Positions 9,876 through 18,514 of a stretch of DNA of 64,000 bases are shown here, in pieces. Location: NCBI RefSeq assembly GCF_004212215.1, contig NZ_QVFV01000007.1:62001-126000 (forward strand), in the 5' to 3' direction. The stretch comes from Leptolyngbya iicbica LK (lineage in GTDB: Bacteria > Cyanobacteriota > Cyanobacteriia > Phormidesmidales > Phormidesmidaceae). The notes below the pieces were generated by a model. It was given only the letters and a program-made list of their open reading frames with translations. It had not been told where the DNA came from and searched no databases. Position 1 is the stretch's first letter, and each line of letters starts with the position of its first letter. The translations under genes were made by a program, and so were the position numbers.

Positions 9876-11357
9876 ATGGTTGCTCAACTCACTGCCCCGA
9901 CCACCCAGCGCGACTGGCAACCCATCATTCGCGCCCTCGAAAAAGCCGTCGGCAAAAACCAGGTCGTGCGCCGCAAAGAAGAGTTGTTGGTATACGAATG
10001 TGACGGCCTCGCCAGCTATCGCCAGCGGCCCCCGGTAGTTGTGTTGCCCCGCACCACAGAGCAAGTCGCCGCCGCCATCAAGGTTTGTCACCAGTTTGAG
10101 GTGCCCTTTGTGCCTCGGGGGGCAGGCACGGGCTTATCTGGTGGGGCGCTGCCCGTTGAGGATGCGGTGCTGATCGTCACCGCCACGATGCGGCAAATTT
10201 TGGACATTGACTATGACAACCAGCGAGTCGTCGTGCAGCCGGGAGTCATTAATAACTGGGTCACCGAGGCCGTCAGCGGTGCCGGATTTTATTATGCGCC
10301 CGACCCTTCGAGCCAGAGTGTGTGTAGCGTGGGCGGCAATGTGGCCGAAAATTCCGGCGGCGTCCACTGCTTGAAATATGGCGTGACGACTAACCACATT
10401 CTCGGCGTGAAGCTGGTGCTGCCGGATGGCGAAATTGTGGACGTCGGTGGTGCCGTGGGCGAGCAACCCGGTTACGACCTGGTGGGGTTGATTGTCGGTT
10501 CTGAAGGCACCCTGGGCATCGTCACAGAAATCACCCTGCGGATTCTCAAAGCGCCGGAAACGATTAATGTGCTGCTGGCAGACTTCACCAGCGTAGAAGC
10601 GGCGGGGGCCACCGTTTCTGACGTCATCAGTGCGGGCATCATTCCTGCTGGGATGGAAATGATGGATAACTTTAGCCTCAACGCCGTGGAAGACGTGGTG
10701 AAAACGGACTGTTATCCCCGTGATGCCGAGGCGATTTTGCTGATCGAAATCGATGGCTTGCCTGCGGAGGTCGCTGCGAGCCGCGATCGCATCACCGCCA
10801 TTTGCCAACAAAACGGTGCGCGCAACGTGACCATTGCTGCCGACCCGGTCGACCGTCTGCGCCTCTGGAAAGGTCGCAAAGCCGCTTTTGCCGCCATGGG
10901 TAAACTCAGCCCCGATTACTACGTGCAAGACGGCGTGATTCCGCGCACGCAGTTGCCCTATGTGTTGCAGGAAATTGCTGCCCTGGGCGAAAAGCATGGC
11001 TACCGCGTCGCCAACGTGTTTCACGCTGGGGATGGCAACCTACATCCCCTCATCCTCTTTGACAACAAAGTGCCTGGCCAGTTAGAAGCCGTGGAAGAAC
11101 TGGGCGGCGACATTCTCAAGTTGTGCGTCAAAGTGGGCGGCAGCATCTCCGGTGAGCACGGCATTGGGGCCGATAAGCGTTGCTACATGCCGGATATGTT
11201 TTCCCCTGCCGACCTGGAAACCATGTGCTGGGTCCGCGCCAGTTGGAATCCTCAAGGGCTGGCGAATCCCACCAAGATGTTTCCCACCCCTCGTACCTGT
11301 GGCGAAGCCGCGCGATCGCCTCTATCCCCTGGATTAGAAAACGTCGAGCGGTTTTAG
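9876..11357 (+). CDS. glcD: Glycolate oxidase/dehydrogenase subunit GlcD, FAD-linked
   Basis: 493 residues. GlcD oxidises glycolate, made from 2-phosphoglycolate by Rubisco oxygenation, to glyoxylate, starting the photorespiratory salvage route. The PCMH-type FAD domain shows VPFVPRGAGTGLSGGALP and GGNVAENSGGVHCLKYG; the second domain ends with NVFHAGDGNLHPLILFD, the conserved His segment of this oxidase class, and ISGEHGIGADKR. There is no adjacent glcE or glcF gene. Length is normal. D-lactate dehydrogenases share the fold, so substrate preference is by family similarity only. Confidence 0.92.
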   Translation: MVAQLTAPTTQRDWQPIIRALEKAVGKNQVVRRKEELLVYECDGLASYRQRPPVVVLPRTTEQVAAAIKVCHQFEVPFVPRGAGTGLSGGALPVEDAVLIVTATMRQILDIDYDNQRVVVQPGVINNWVTEAVSGAGFYYAPDPSSQSVCSVGGNVAENSGGVHCLKYGVTTNHILGVKLVLPDGEIVDVGGAVGEQPGYDLVGLIVGSEGTLGIVTEITLRILKAPETINVLLADFTSVEAAGATVSDVISAGIIPAGMEMMDNFSLNAVEDVVKTDCYPRDAEAILLIEIDGLPAEVAASRDRITAICQQNGARNVTIAADPVDRLRLWKGRKAAFAAMGKLSPDYYVQDGVIPRTQLPYVLQEIAALGEKHGYRVANVFHAGDGNLHPLILFDNKVPGQLEAVEELGGDILKLCVKVGGSISGEHGIGADKRCYMPDMFSPADLETMCWVRASWNPQGLANPTKMFPTPRTCGEAARSPLSPGLENVERF

Positions 11358-11393
11358 GCGCAACGGTTGGTCAGTTCAAGGAAAGCCGTACCG

Positions 11394-12659
11394 TTACGAT
11401 GGGTCATCGGGGGCGGCGGGTGGGGCGGCGTCGGCATTAAGCAGGGGCATGGGGGCGTAGGCGCTGGCGCGTTCCGTGGGCAGGCGCTTGAGCAGGTCGG
11501 CGGCGACGAGTTTATCCAGAATCGGCATAATCTCGCTGAAGGCTTCCATTTTGAGCTGTTCGAGCTCGGCCAGGGTGATGGTGTCGTCGGAGAGGATGCG
11601 CCGTTCCAGCACCATTTCAAAGACGTAATAGTCTTGGGGGGTGAGGCCGGGTTGGCCCTTGAGTTTGTCGCGGGCGTGGTCGAGTCCCGCCTGCAAAACC
11701 TCCGGGGTAATCTGCGGAGCCTTCAGGTCAACGGCTTTAAGGAGGACATAGCTGGCCATGCGGTTGAGCCAGCGGGGGACGCCTTCGGCGACACGACAGA
11801 TGTCGCGGGCGGTGGCGGGGGTGAAGGGATGCACGGCAGCGGCTTCATCGTCGGGATCTGGGGGGTGGCGACGGGCGCTGGCGAGGTAGTTTTTCAGCAT
11901 GGTGTAGCTGGTGTCTTCGTCCAATGGCCCCAGTTCGAGGGCGAGGTCAAAGAGGCCCCGATCGCGGATCAGGTAATCGCGGGTAATGCCGGAGGGATGC
12001 CCGGTGAACAAAAACCAGGCGCGACCTTTGAGCAACCCCTGGGCGTTGAGCAAAAGTTGGCGGGCCACGGCGGGGTCTTGCTTGTCGAGGTCGTCGATCG
12101 CGATAATCACCCGGTCGTGTTTCGCCATGGCCCGTTCCAGCAGGTCTTCGAAGCTGAGGTTGGGGAACTGGGGCGCTTCGGGATTGACGCGCTGTTCTTC
12201 GACGGTGCCCTGAAACACCATGTTGGCCCCGGCGGTGGTGGTGCGGTTGTAGAGGTCGCGATCTGGCCGCAGCCCCAGCCGATTGAGCTGAAACTGTGCC
12301 CAGTCGTCGTGGGGCATTTCGCGGGCGAGGGCGATGAGGGCGGCGGTGGCGAGGTCGGTGTGGGGTTCCAGCTTGATGGAAGCGGTGAGGACGCGATCGC
12401 CCAGGTTGCGATCGTACCCTTCGAGCACTTCCCGCACGAAGGCGGTTTTGCCGATGCCGATCCAGCCGTAGACGAGGATGGATTTGGCATCGCGGCTGCT
12501 GAACTGATTGATCACCTGGCTCAGCTCATCCCGCCGCCCGGTGAAGACCTGACTCAACTGCTGGAGCTTTTCGGCACTTTCGGCGAAGGGGAGCGCTGTT
12601 AGGTTCCACTGCTCGTATAGGTCATCTTTAGCCTGAAAGAGATCGTCAAAGGTGCTCAT
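11394..12659 (-). CDS. P-loop ATPase partnered with TPR protein
   Basis: 421 residues. An N-terminal WNLTALPF segment and FTGRRDEL precede a Walker A (VYGWIGIGKTAFV, about residue 65) and Walker B (VIIAIDDLDK). A winged-helix-like C-terminal part follows (TLAELEQLKMEAF, PILDKLVAADLLKRL), ending in a low-complexity Pro/Ala tail. This layout resembles Orc1/Cdc6- or ExeA-like AAA ATPases that gate a signal through a C-terminal winged helix. The start ATG overlaps the stop of the upstream TPR gene (ATGA), so they form a two-gene operon. Function is unknown; such sensor/ATPase pairs occur in bacterial conflict and regulatory systems, but that is inference. Confidence 0.75.
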   Translation of the reverse strand: MSTFDDLFQAKDDLYEQWNLTALPFAESAEKLQQLSQVFTGRRDELSQVINQFSSRDAKSILVYGWIGIGKTAFVREVLEGYDRNLGDRVLTASIKLEPHTDLATAALIALAREMPHDDWAQFQLNRLGLRPDRDLYNRTTTAGANMVFQGTVEEQRVNPEAPQFPNLSFEDLLERAMAKHDRVIIAIDDLDKQDPAVARQLLLNAQGLLKGRAWFLFTGHPSGITRDYLIRDRGLFDLALELGPLDEDTSYTMLKNYLASARRHPPDPDDEAAAVHPFTPATARDICRVAEGVPRWLNRMASYVLLKAVDLKAPQITPEVLQAGLDHARDKLKGQPGLTPQDYYVFEMVLERRILSDDTITLAELEQLKMEAFSEIMPILDKLVAADLLKRLPTERASAYAPMPLLNADAAPPAAPDDPS

Positions 12660-13498
12660 AGAGGTTGTTTCTTCTTCACCTTTTGGGCCAGTTCATAAGT
12701 GGCTTGGGCTTCTTGCAGACGAGTGGGCTGATCGAGCAGGCGATACAGGTCGCAAGCCTGCCGTAGCTCCGCCAGGGCGTCCTCCACAAAGTTGAGCCGC
12801 AACAGCAACCGTCCCAGCCCGGTGCGGCAGTTGGCCTCGCCCAGGGGGTTGGCCTCGGCCTGATAGAGCCGCAGGGCATCGCGAAAGTACAGCCGCGACT
12901 TGTCGAAGTTGCCCATGAGGTAGTGGGTGCGGGCCATTTGTTGCAGGGCGTCGGCGCGGCCCAGGCGACTCGCAGCCTCGCGATAGGTGTGCAGGCTGGC
13001 TTCCAGGTGGGCCAACCCCTCGTACCACGCGCCGTCTTGGGTGCGGGCAATGCCGAGTCGATATTGGCTATCGGCGGCTTTTTCAATAGCAAAAAGCTTT
13101 ATCTTAGGCGAGGAGGTGGCATCAGCAGCGCGACGGTAGGCGGCCTCAGCCCAGACTAGATCTTGCGGATCATGGTGCAGGCTGTAGCGATAGTCGTATA
13201 CGGTACCTAGGGTGTAGTAAAAACAGGCATCGCCATCAGTGTCGCCTCTAGCAGTAAAAGTGCTCGCTCGCTCGATCAACTCATCCAGGCCAGTGTTTTC
13301 CCCAGATATCTTTAATCGCTTCAGCTGTTCTCCAATCAAAGCACTAAAAGCCCAACTTAAAGTCTCAGTTTCGAGTTCTCTCAAGTCAACGGCTTCGGAT
13401 GGTTTTTGCCCACTAGCAGCAAGGCGTGAGACTCGTTGCAAATAGGCCACAGCTTCCGGCGTGGGGGTAAAGTGTGGCGATGGCGACTCTAAGGCCAT
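12656..13498 (-). CDS. Tetratricopeptide-repeat protein, first gene of a TPR/ATPase pair
   Basis: 280 residues, almost entirely helical. After an unstructured start (residues 1-45) there are about five TPR-type hairpins from residue 80 to 275, for example FYYTLGTVYDYRYSLH, SQYRLGIARTQDGAWYEGLA, ALQQMARTHYLMGNFDKSRLY and GLGRLLLRLNFVEDALAEL. TPR arrays bind peptides or partner proteins. Its stop codon overlaps the ATPase start by 4 bp, so the two products are probably made in fixed ratio and work together, with the TPR protein as sensor or adaptor. No catalytic domain is visible. Confidence 0.78.
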   Translation of the reverse strand: MALESPSPHFTPTPEAVAYLQRVSRLAASGQKPSEAVDLRELETETLSWAFSALIGEQLKRLKISGENTGLDELIERASTFTARGDTDGDACFYYTLGTVYDYRYSLHHDPQDLVWAEAAYRRAADATSSPKIKLFAIEKAADSQYRLGIARTQDGAWYEGLAHLEASLHTYREAASRLGRADALQQMARTHYLMGNFDKSRLYFRDALRLYQAEANPLGEANCRTGLGRLLLRLNFVEDALAELRQACDLYRLLDQPTRLQEAQATYELAQKVKKKQPL

Positions 13499-13909
13499 GA
13501 GACAGAAGTTAGATGGGTTTAGCTCTATTTTAGAACGACGTTCCAGTGGGTGAGTAAGTAGGATAGGCGAGGTTATAGCGCATGCCGGACAGTGTTTCTA
13601 CCCCATACGATAGAATCCCCTGGCCCCGTCCAATGACTACTGGGAGCAGCACAGCGAATTTTGCGGCATTTGAGCAATCGTTCTGAGTAGTACAGAGTTT
13701 TTTGGGTGATCGCCTTGCGCTTTAACCGCTTCCCTGCACTCCTGCAATATAGCTATAGTTGCGGGACTTTACAGAATGTAAGCAGGTTGTAAAGACGGCA
13801 TCCTCAGCAACGTAGACTTTTAACATTCTGCGATCGCGTCCCTGCTCATCAGTGTCGGCGAGCGATCGTGGGTTTGCTCCTTTGGCCTGCTCAGTGCATT
13901 TGTCAATCT
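13499..13909. other. Divergent intergenic region upstream of the TPR gene and hemB
   Basis: About 410 bp holding promoters for both directions. I note a CTATAGCTATAG-like AT-rich string near 13750 and a run ending in TTTTAACATT near 13820, but no operator or riboswitch that I can name. Confidence 0.4.
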
Positions 13910-14908
13910 ATGTTTCCGACTCATCGTCCTCGTCGTCTCCGGAGCCATCCCCAACTGCGCCGCATGGTGCGCGAAACGGTGGTTTCGACTAATGATCTGA
14001 TTTATCCCCTGTTTGCAGTCCCCGGTGAAGGGGTGGCCGAAGAGGTCAAGTCCATGCCAGGGGTCTACCAACTGTCTATCGACAAAATTGTCGAAGAAGC
14101 CAAGGAAGTTTACGACCTGGGCATTCCTTCCATCATTCTGTTTGGCATCCCCGATACCAAAGACACCGAAGCGACGGGTGCCTGGCATGATTGCGGCATC
14201 GTGCAAAAAGCCACCACGGCGGTGAAAGAAGCGGTGCCTGATCTGATCGTCACCGTTGACACTTGCCTCTGTGAATACACCGACCACGGTCACTGTGGCT
14301 ATCTGGAAGTGGGTGATCTGAGCGGGCGTGTCCTCAACGATCCCACGCTGGAATTGCTGAAGAAAACCGCCGTTTCTCAAGCCCAGGCAGGCGCTGACAT
14401 TATTGCGCCCTCTGGCATGATGGACGGCTTTGTTACGGCCATCCGCGAAGGCCTGGATGCCGCTGGGTTTACCAATATTCCGATCATGTCCTATGCGGCG
14501 AAATATGCGTCGGCGTACTACGGTCCCTTTCGGGATGCGGCGGACTCGGCTCCCCAGTTTGGCGATCGCCGCACCTATCAAATGGACCCCTCCAACAGCC
14601 GCGAAGCCCTCAAAGAAATCGCCCTCGACATTGATGAAGGGGCCGATATGCTGATGGTGAAACCGGCTCTGGCCTATATGGACATTATTCGGCAGGTGAA
14701 AGACGCGACGGATCTGCCCGTGGCGGCCTATAACGTCTCTGGCGAATATTCCATGGTGAAGGCCGCCGCGCTCAACGGCTGGATTGACGAACAAAAAGTC
14801 GTGCTTGAAACGATGACTAGCTTTAAGCGATCGGGCGCGGACTTGATCCTGACCTATCACGCTAAGGATGTTGCCCGCTGGCTCGACAAAGTCAACACGA
14901 TTTTTTAG
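13910..14908 (+). CDS. hemB: Porphobilinogen synthase (5-aminolevulinate dehydratase)
   Basis: 332 residues from ATG 13910 ([20 protein letters not shown], the normal family N-terminus; an upstream GTG at 13868 adds 14 unlike residues). HemB joins two 5-aminolevulinate molecules to porphobilinogen, the common precursor of haem, chlorophyll and bilins. Visible signatures: [15 protein letters not shown] (the metal-site cysteine region), the Schiff-base lysine regions [20 protein letters not shown] and [17 protein letters not shown], and [14 protein letters not shown] strong terminator follows within 15 bp, so it is transcribed alone. Confidence 0.97.
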   Translation: MFPTHRPRRLRSHPQLRRMVRETVVSTNDLIYPLFAVPGEGVAEEVKSMPGVYQLSIDKIVEEAKEVYDLGIPSIILFGIPDTKDTEATGAWHDCGIVQKATTAVKEAVPDLIVTVDTCLCEYTDHGHCGYLEVGDLSGRVLNDPTLELLKKTAVSQAQAGADIIAPSGMMDGFVTAIREGLDAAGFTNIPIMSYAAKYASAYYGPFRDAADSAPQFGDRRTYQMDPSNSREALKEIALDIDEGADMLMVKPALAYMDIIRQVKDATDLPVAAYNVSGEYSMVKAAALNGWIDEQKVVLETMTSFKRSGADLILTYHAKDVARWLDKVNTIF

Positions 14909-14920
14909 GCATCCCAACAG

Positions 14921-14961
14921 AACAGCGGCTGATCGCAATTAGCAATCAGCCGCTGTTTTTT
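14921..14961 (+). terminator. Rho-independent terminator after hemB
   Basis: A perfect 13-bp stem (AACAGCGGCTGAT at 14921-14933 pairing with 14945-14957) with an 11-nt loop, followed at once by a T run. This is the cleanest intrinsic terminator in the window and lies 12 bp after the hemB stop. Confidence 0.93.
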
Positions 14962-15014
14962 GCGTCACAAGTCAGTCATACGCTGTGTCCAGCGCCTAAC
15001 CCCCAGCGGGAGAG

Positions 15015-15422
15015 TTATGGGCAACTCAAGTCGCTGTAGAGTTGTTCGCGAGCCGTCTGCACGGTTGCCAAGCTCTCGCTTACCTGAGTCGCAGCCTCGC
15101 CCAGGGTATCCCGACCCGAAATACCGTCTACTGTTCTTTGCAGATCAGCGTAAGCCGTTTCTACGCCAACAATGCGAGCATCTTGCACCGTGTTGGCTGC
15201 CGTTTTCATCGCCTCGTAAGAACTCACCACGTCTTCGCGAGCCGTTTGCAACTCATCCACCGTTGAGTCGGCTGTTAATTGACCATAGGCGGCCAGGGAA
15301 CTGCCAAAATCATCGATCGCACCACATAGGGCGGCTTCTGCATCCGCGACAGAGGGGGTGCCACCACCGCAAGCGGCGAGCAGCAATGGCAAAGACCACA
15401 GGGCTTTAAGGGTTAATTTCAT
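15015..15422 (-). CDS. Small predicted lipoprotein, unknown function
   Basis: 135 residues. A basic start and hydrophobic stretch (MKLTLKALWSLPLLLAAC) end in a lipobox LLAAC, so the mature protein should be lipid-anchored at Cys19. The remainder is alanine-rich and helical with a likely coiled-coil character (ADAEAALCGAIDD, TAREDVVSSYEAMKTAAN, AATQVSESLATVQTAREQL) and two more cysteines, one near the C-terminus, that could pair outside the cytoplasm. No family is recognised. Confidence 0.75.
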   Translation of the reverse strand: MKLTLKALWSLPLLLAACGGGTPSVADAEAALCGAIDDFGSSLAAYGQLTADSTVDELQTAREDVVSSYEAMKTAANTVQDARIVGVETAYADLQRTVDGISGRDTLGEAATQVSESLATVQTAREQLYSDLSCP

Positions 15423-15790
15423 GCTTCTTATTCCAAAGCGAGTTTTAACGTCTTTTATAAATACCTCATTCAGGGGACAAAAAGTAGTCTATTTAACAAA
15501 ATGCTTGGACGTTAACTGTATCCAGAGCTCCCATGCTTTTTACTAAGAGCAACGGAACTGGCAGGACGTATTTGGCCGCGATCGCCCCAGAAACGGCTGC
15601 GGTGCCCTGCCCCGGCTTTCCCCAAGGATGCCTTAGTCAAGGACTCTCAGGACTGCTTGGGCGACCCGCATCGCCACCCAACCCGCAAATGCAAAACCCT
15701 GACAGGGTGAGCCGCCAGGGCGAAAGAGGAATCAGGAATGCGGCTGACAGAATGGACTCATGTGGCAAATTGACGCCGAGCCACCCCCCA
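15423..15790. other. Intergenic stretch, no gene recognised
   Basis: About 370 bp upstream of the lipoprotein gene. A short inverted sequence ACCCTGACAGGGT occurs near 15696 and the right part is rich in CC/GG. I see no terminator, RNA gene or credible ORF. Confidence 0.35.
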
Positions 15791-16270
15791 TCAAACGCGC
15801 GTTGGCCCTAAAGTGACTCGAGTCAGCTCAATCAAGGGACAAAACAATGCGGCTTCATCGGCAGTCAGCAAGTTCTTCAACACTTTCTGCATAGCTCGGT
15901 AGGTGGCTTCACAGCTGCGTTCAGCCTTAAACGATTGCATGATCGTCTGAAACCAGATCAATAGCTTCTCTTTGAAAACCACTTCATCGTCCGTGAGGAC
16001 AGCTGTAGCGGCATAGCGTATCAGGCGCACCGTATCTCGCTGCCATTTGGCAGTCAAGTCTTGACCATTGATGATCAGTAAATCGGGCTCCTTGGTTTTC
16101 AATTCGAAGAGCACTTTGTCGATAATTTGGGGCTCTAGCTTTTGCAGCTTTTGGTAAAGCGCAAATCGGAGTCGCGCTGTTTTGAGATAACGCTGAAAAA
16201 AGAGAAGTTCGTCATCGGTCGCGTACCGGCCATCGGCCTGGACACAAAGTTGGTCAATTTGCTGGATCAT
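15791..16270 (-). CDS. Phycobilisome-type globin lacking the bilin cysteine
   Basis: 159 residues from ATG 16270 (MIQQIDQLCVQADGRYATDDEL). A longer frame adds 24 hydrophobic residues that are not family-like. The helical pattern and segments such as GRYATDDELLFFQRYLKTARLR, WQRDTVRLIRYAATAVLTDD and WFQTIMQSFKAERSC match phycobilisome alpha/beta-like globins. At the position of the CLRD-type chromophore cysteine it reads W-Q-R-D, so no bilin should be attached at the canonical site. Such paralogues may be scaffolding, sensory or phycobilisome-degradation factors; the role here is unknown. Confidence 0.75.
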   Translation of the reverse strand: MIQQIDQLCVQADGRYATDDELLFFQRYLKTARLRFALYQKLQKLEPQIIDKVLFELKTKEPDLLIINGQDLTAKWQRDTVRLIRYAATAVLTDDEVVFKEKLLIWFQTIMQSFKAERSCEATYRAMQKVLKNLLTADEAALFCPLIELTRVTLGPTRV

Positions 16271-16579
16271 GAGCCGGATAAGAATTAAGTGTGTGAGCAG
16301 AACGCTAACCAAAGATACCCGAATCTTGACATTTATTAACAATTAATGAGTAGGTGATTCTGCTGTTCTTTGGTTCTGTAAATCTTTTTGTGGTGGGGCT
16401 TTAATATTTCCAGCTTACTGACATGGCCAGATGATTTCCAATCACGGTGGAGATTGCTGCGGTTGAGTCGCGATCGCCGGACGAGATTGCCCACGTCGCG
16501 GCCGCAATCCCCATCTGGAAGGCTGGCATTGCTTTCTGATTCAGTCACCAGGCCCTTGATCGACGGACTGAATAGGCTG
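16271..16579. other. Intergenic stretch upstream of the phycobilisome-like gene
   Basis: About 309 bp. It presumably holds the promoter of the minus-strand globin gene; the stretch just upstream of it (16280-16395) is AT-rich. Nothing else recognised. Confidence 0.35.
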
Positions 16580-17086
16580 CTAGTAGAGCCATTCTTGATA
16601 CTGGGGGCAGCGATCGCTCATCTCGTCACACAGCCACACCATGCGATCGAGAAACCACGTTTTGCCCAAAATCACCCAGGATAGTCCCATCAGGGTGAGG
16701 TAGGGATGCAGACTCCAGAGACCCCAAAGGCAAATGCCAAAGCCGATCGCGTTGACAGTATTGGTCACTGCGATGACTGGACGATGATGCCGAGGAATCG
16801 GCACTTGCTTCTGGTTGAGCCAAATCCGCTCACCAATGACCGCTTTGGAGGCCCATTGCCGAGTGGTTTTCGGTTTGGGAAACATTCGAGGATTGAGCCA
16901 AATCCACAAGATGACTAAGAGCGTTGGCAGCAGCGCGAACCATCCCCACCAAACCCGCGACCAAATTGCCCCGATCAGCAAAGGTAAGGCCCCATAACGG
17001 GTCCAGACACTCCAGGGGTTGGCGTGGCGACTCCAAACCTGATCGGTCATATGAAACAGGTTAGTCAGTTGGTCAAGGCTAGTCAT
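16580..17086 (-). CDS. DUF6653-type membrane protein
   Basis: 168 residues. It starts with LFHMTDQVWSRHANPWSVWTR, a signature I associate with DUF6653. Two closely spaced hydrophobic segments (around residues 33-65) are followed by a basic loop (PKPKTTRQWASKAVIGERIWL) and two more helices near residues 103-145 (IAVTNTVNAIGFGICLWGLW; LTLMGLSWVILGKTWFL). It ends MVWLCDEMSD with a short polar tail. Four membrane helices and no catalytic motif; function unknown. DUF naming is from memory and should be treated as provisional. Confidence 0.7.
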   Translation of the reverse strand: MTSLDQLTNLFHMTDQVWSRHANPWSVWTRYGALPLLIGAIWSRVWWGWFALLPTLLVILWIWLNPRMFPKPKTTRQWASKAVIGERIWLNQKQVPIPRHHRPVIAVTNTVNAIGFGICLWGLWSLHPYLTLMGLSWVILGKTWFLDRMVWLCDEMSDRCPQYQEWLY

Positions 17087-17134
17087 GGGCAGTGACTCCC
17101 TGGTCAGATATTCGGCAGATCATGCAATTCACCG

Positions 17135-17386
17135 CTATTTTTTCAACCCCATGAGCAAGATGAACACCCCTAAAAGTAAGGCTTCGGTACCCAAGAGGCC
17201 ATTCAAGGTCTGGGCATCTTCTGGTTTGAGGATGAAGTGCGATCGCAACAGCGGGTCAGGTCCAAATTGGCAGAACCGCCTGTCCAAAGGCGTTGTAGTG
17301 CAGTTTGCAAGAAGTCGAGGGATCGCATGGTGACTCAATGGACGGTTTTTGCGAGTCTCGGCTGTCCTAACTGATTCAATTCTCAT
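17135..17386 (-). CDS. Possible small protein with C-terminal membrane helix
   Basis: 83 codons beginning 2 bp after the stop of the 317-residue gene. The N-terminal half is polar and basic without clear character. The C-terminal 20 residues (GLLGTEALLLGVFILLMGLK) would make one membrane helix with a Lys-Lys end. It could be a tail-anchored small protein co-transcribed with the gene before it. There is no convincing ribosome site and no recognised family, so it may be a chance frame. Confidence 0.3.
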   Translation of the reverse strand: MRIESVRTAETRKNRPLSHHAIPRLLANCTTTPLDRRFCQFGPDPLLRSHFILKPEDAQTLNGLLGTEALLLGVFILLMGLKK

Positions 17387-17388
17387 CC

Positions 17389-18342
17389 CTAAGCGTCACC
17401 CGGCTCGCGAGTACCCGCCGCAAGTTGCAAAATCATGGGGTGGCCGCCCTCTTGGTGATACTTATCGGCCCAAGCTTTGAGCATCGTGTCGAGTTCTGCC
17501 AGGGCTTTCTCCCGCTGCTCTGGCGCCACATCAAACACTTCTAAGCCGCGTAGCACATCAGGCTGTTCGACCACCCAATCTTGCATGAGCTTACCAAAGC
17601 GAGCCAAGTCGTCGATCATGGTGAAGACCCGCTCTTGCTGACCTTTGGGGGCATAGTGGGTGCGCGTCAGCGCAAAAATCGGAATCGATAAAAAGGGAAT
17701 ATCTACCTGGGTGACCGTGCCAGAGTGCAGCAGTCGAAATTTGATGTGCTCAGTCAGGGCATCACTCAGCGGCATCTGGCGACTGGGGGGATATTCAGCC
17801 TGCGACTTTTCGTGGAGCAGCTGAATCAGATCTAAAAACTCCAGCATGTCTAAAAACCGGGCGGAGGGCAGATCTGCTGGCAGTTGCTCATACAGTGCTT
17901 CATGCTCTTTGGCACTGAGGTAATGGTTGTTGAGGCGGCATTGTCCGGCTTCCCAGGGATATTTTTCCTGCCAGAGGAAGGGCAGACCAATGAGGTAGTA
18001 GGGCTCTTGGTCGCTGAGGCTGGTGAGAGATTTGCCGTCGGCTTTCAGGGCTTCGACCTCTTTGACGATCGCCCGCACCCGCTTTGGCTCAACATGATGC
18101 AAAAAGCTGGTTTTACGGACGTTGTGGCCCTGTTCTAAATAGGATGAATAGATCGCTAGTTTGGCTGCGGTGTTCGCCGCTTCTAGAAACGAGCCATACC
18201 GATGCCCCCCAAGCTTCATCACGCTGATGGCCAGGTAAAACAAGATGCGATCGGCCGAACTCACTTTTAGGTCGGCAATGATTTCGGTATCGTCTCCAAC
18301 GGGTAGAGACACTTCCTGAGCAGACGTCGCGGATTCGGTCAC
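17389..18342 (-). CDS. Conserved-looking cytoplasmic protein, unknown function
   Basis: 317 residues, soluble and mostly helical. Distinct segments include ADRILFYLAISVMKLGGHRY, AANTAAKLAIYSSYLEQGHN, HHVEPKRVRAIVKEVEAL and ARFLDMLEFLDLIQLLHEKS; the last 60 residues are an amphipathic helical region. The regular composition and long intact frame argue for a real gene. I do not recognise a family and see no metal, nucleotide or catalytic motif. Neighbours give no functional hint. Confidence 0.7.
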   Translation of the reverse strand: MTESATSAQEVSLPVGDDTEIIADLKVSSADRILFYLAISVMKLGGHRYGSFLEAANTAAKLAIYSSYLEQGHNVRKTSFLHHVEPKRVRAIVKEVEALKADGKSLTSLSDQEPYYLIGLPFLWQEKYPWEAGQCRLNNHYLSAKEHEALYEQLPADLPSARFLDMLEFLDLIQLLHEKSQAEYPPSRQMPLSDALTEHIKFRLLHSGTVTQVDIPFLSIPIFALTRTHYAPKGQQERVFTMIDDLARFGKLMQDWVVEQPDVLRGLEVFDVAPEQREKALAELDTMLKAWADKYHQEGGHPMILQLAAGTREPGDA

Positions 18343-18514
18343 ACTCCTGCACTCATATCAAAGAGAACGATTCGCTAAAAACGGCATCCTGTGGCTTAGT
18401 TAGGCAAGTTGACCAGACACATCCGGCTCTCACTCGTTAATGGCCTAACCTGTCAGGCATTGTAGTTCGACAGACCGACAAGTTTCCAGCCTGTTTGTAA
18501 TTTGACGCAGGTCA

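Noticed and set aside
11367-12602. Long plus-strand frame (411 codons) opposite the ATPase gene
   Set aside because: Glycine/valine-rich shadow of a GC-rich gene; the minus-strand frame has Walker motifs and correct coupling to the TPR gene.
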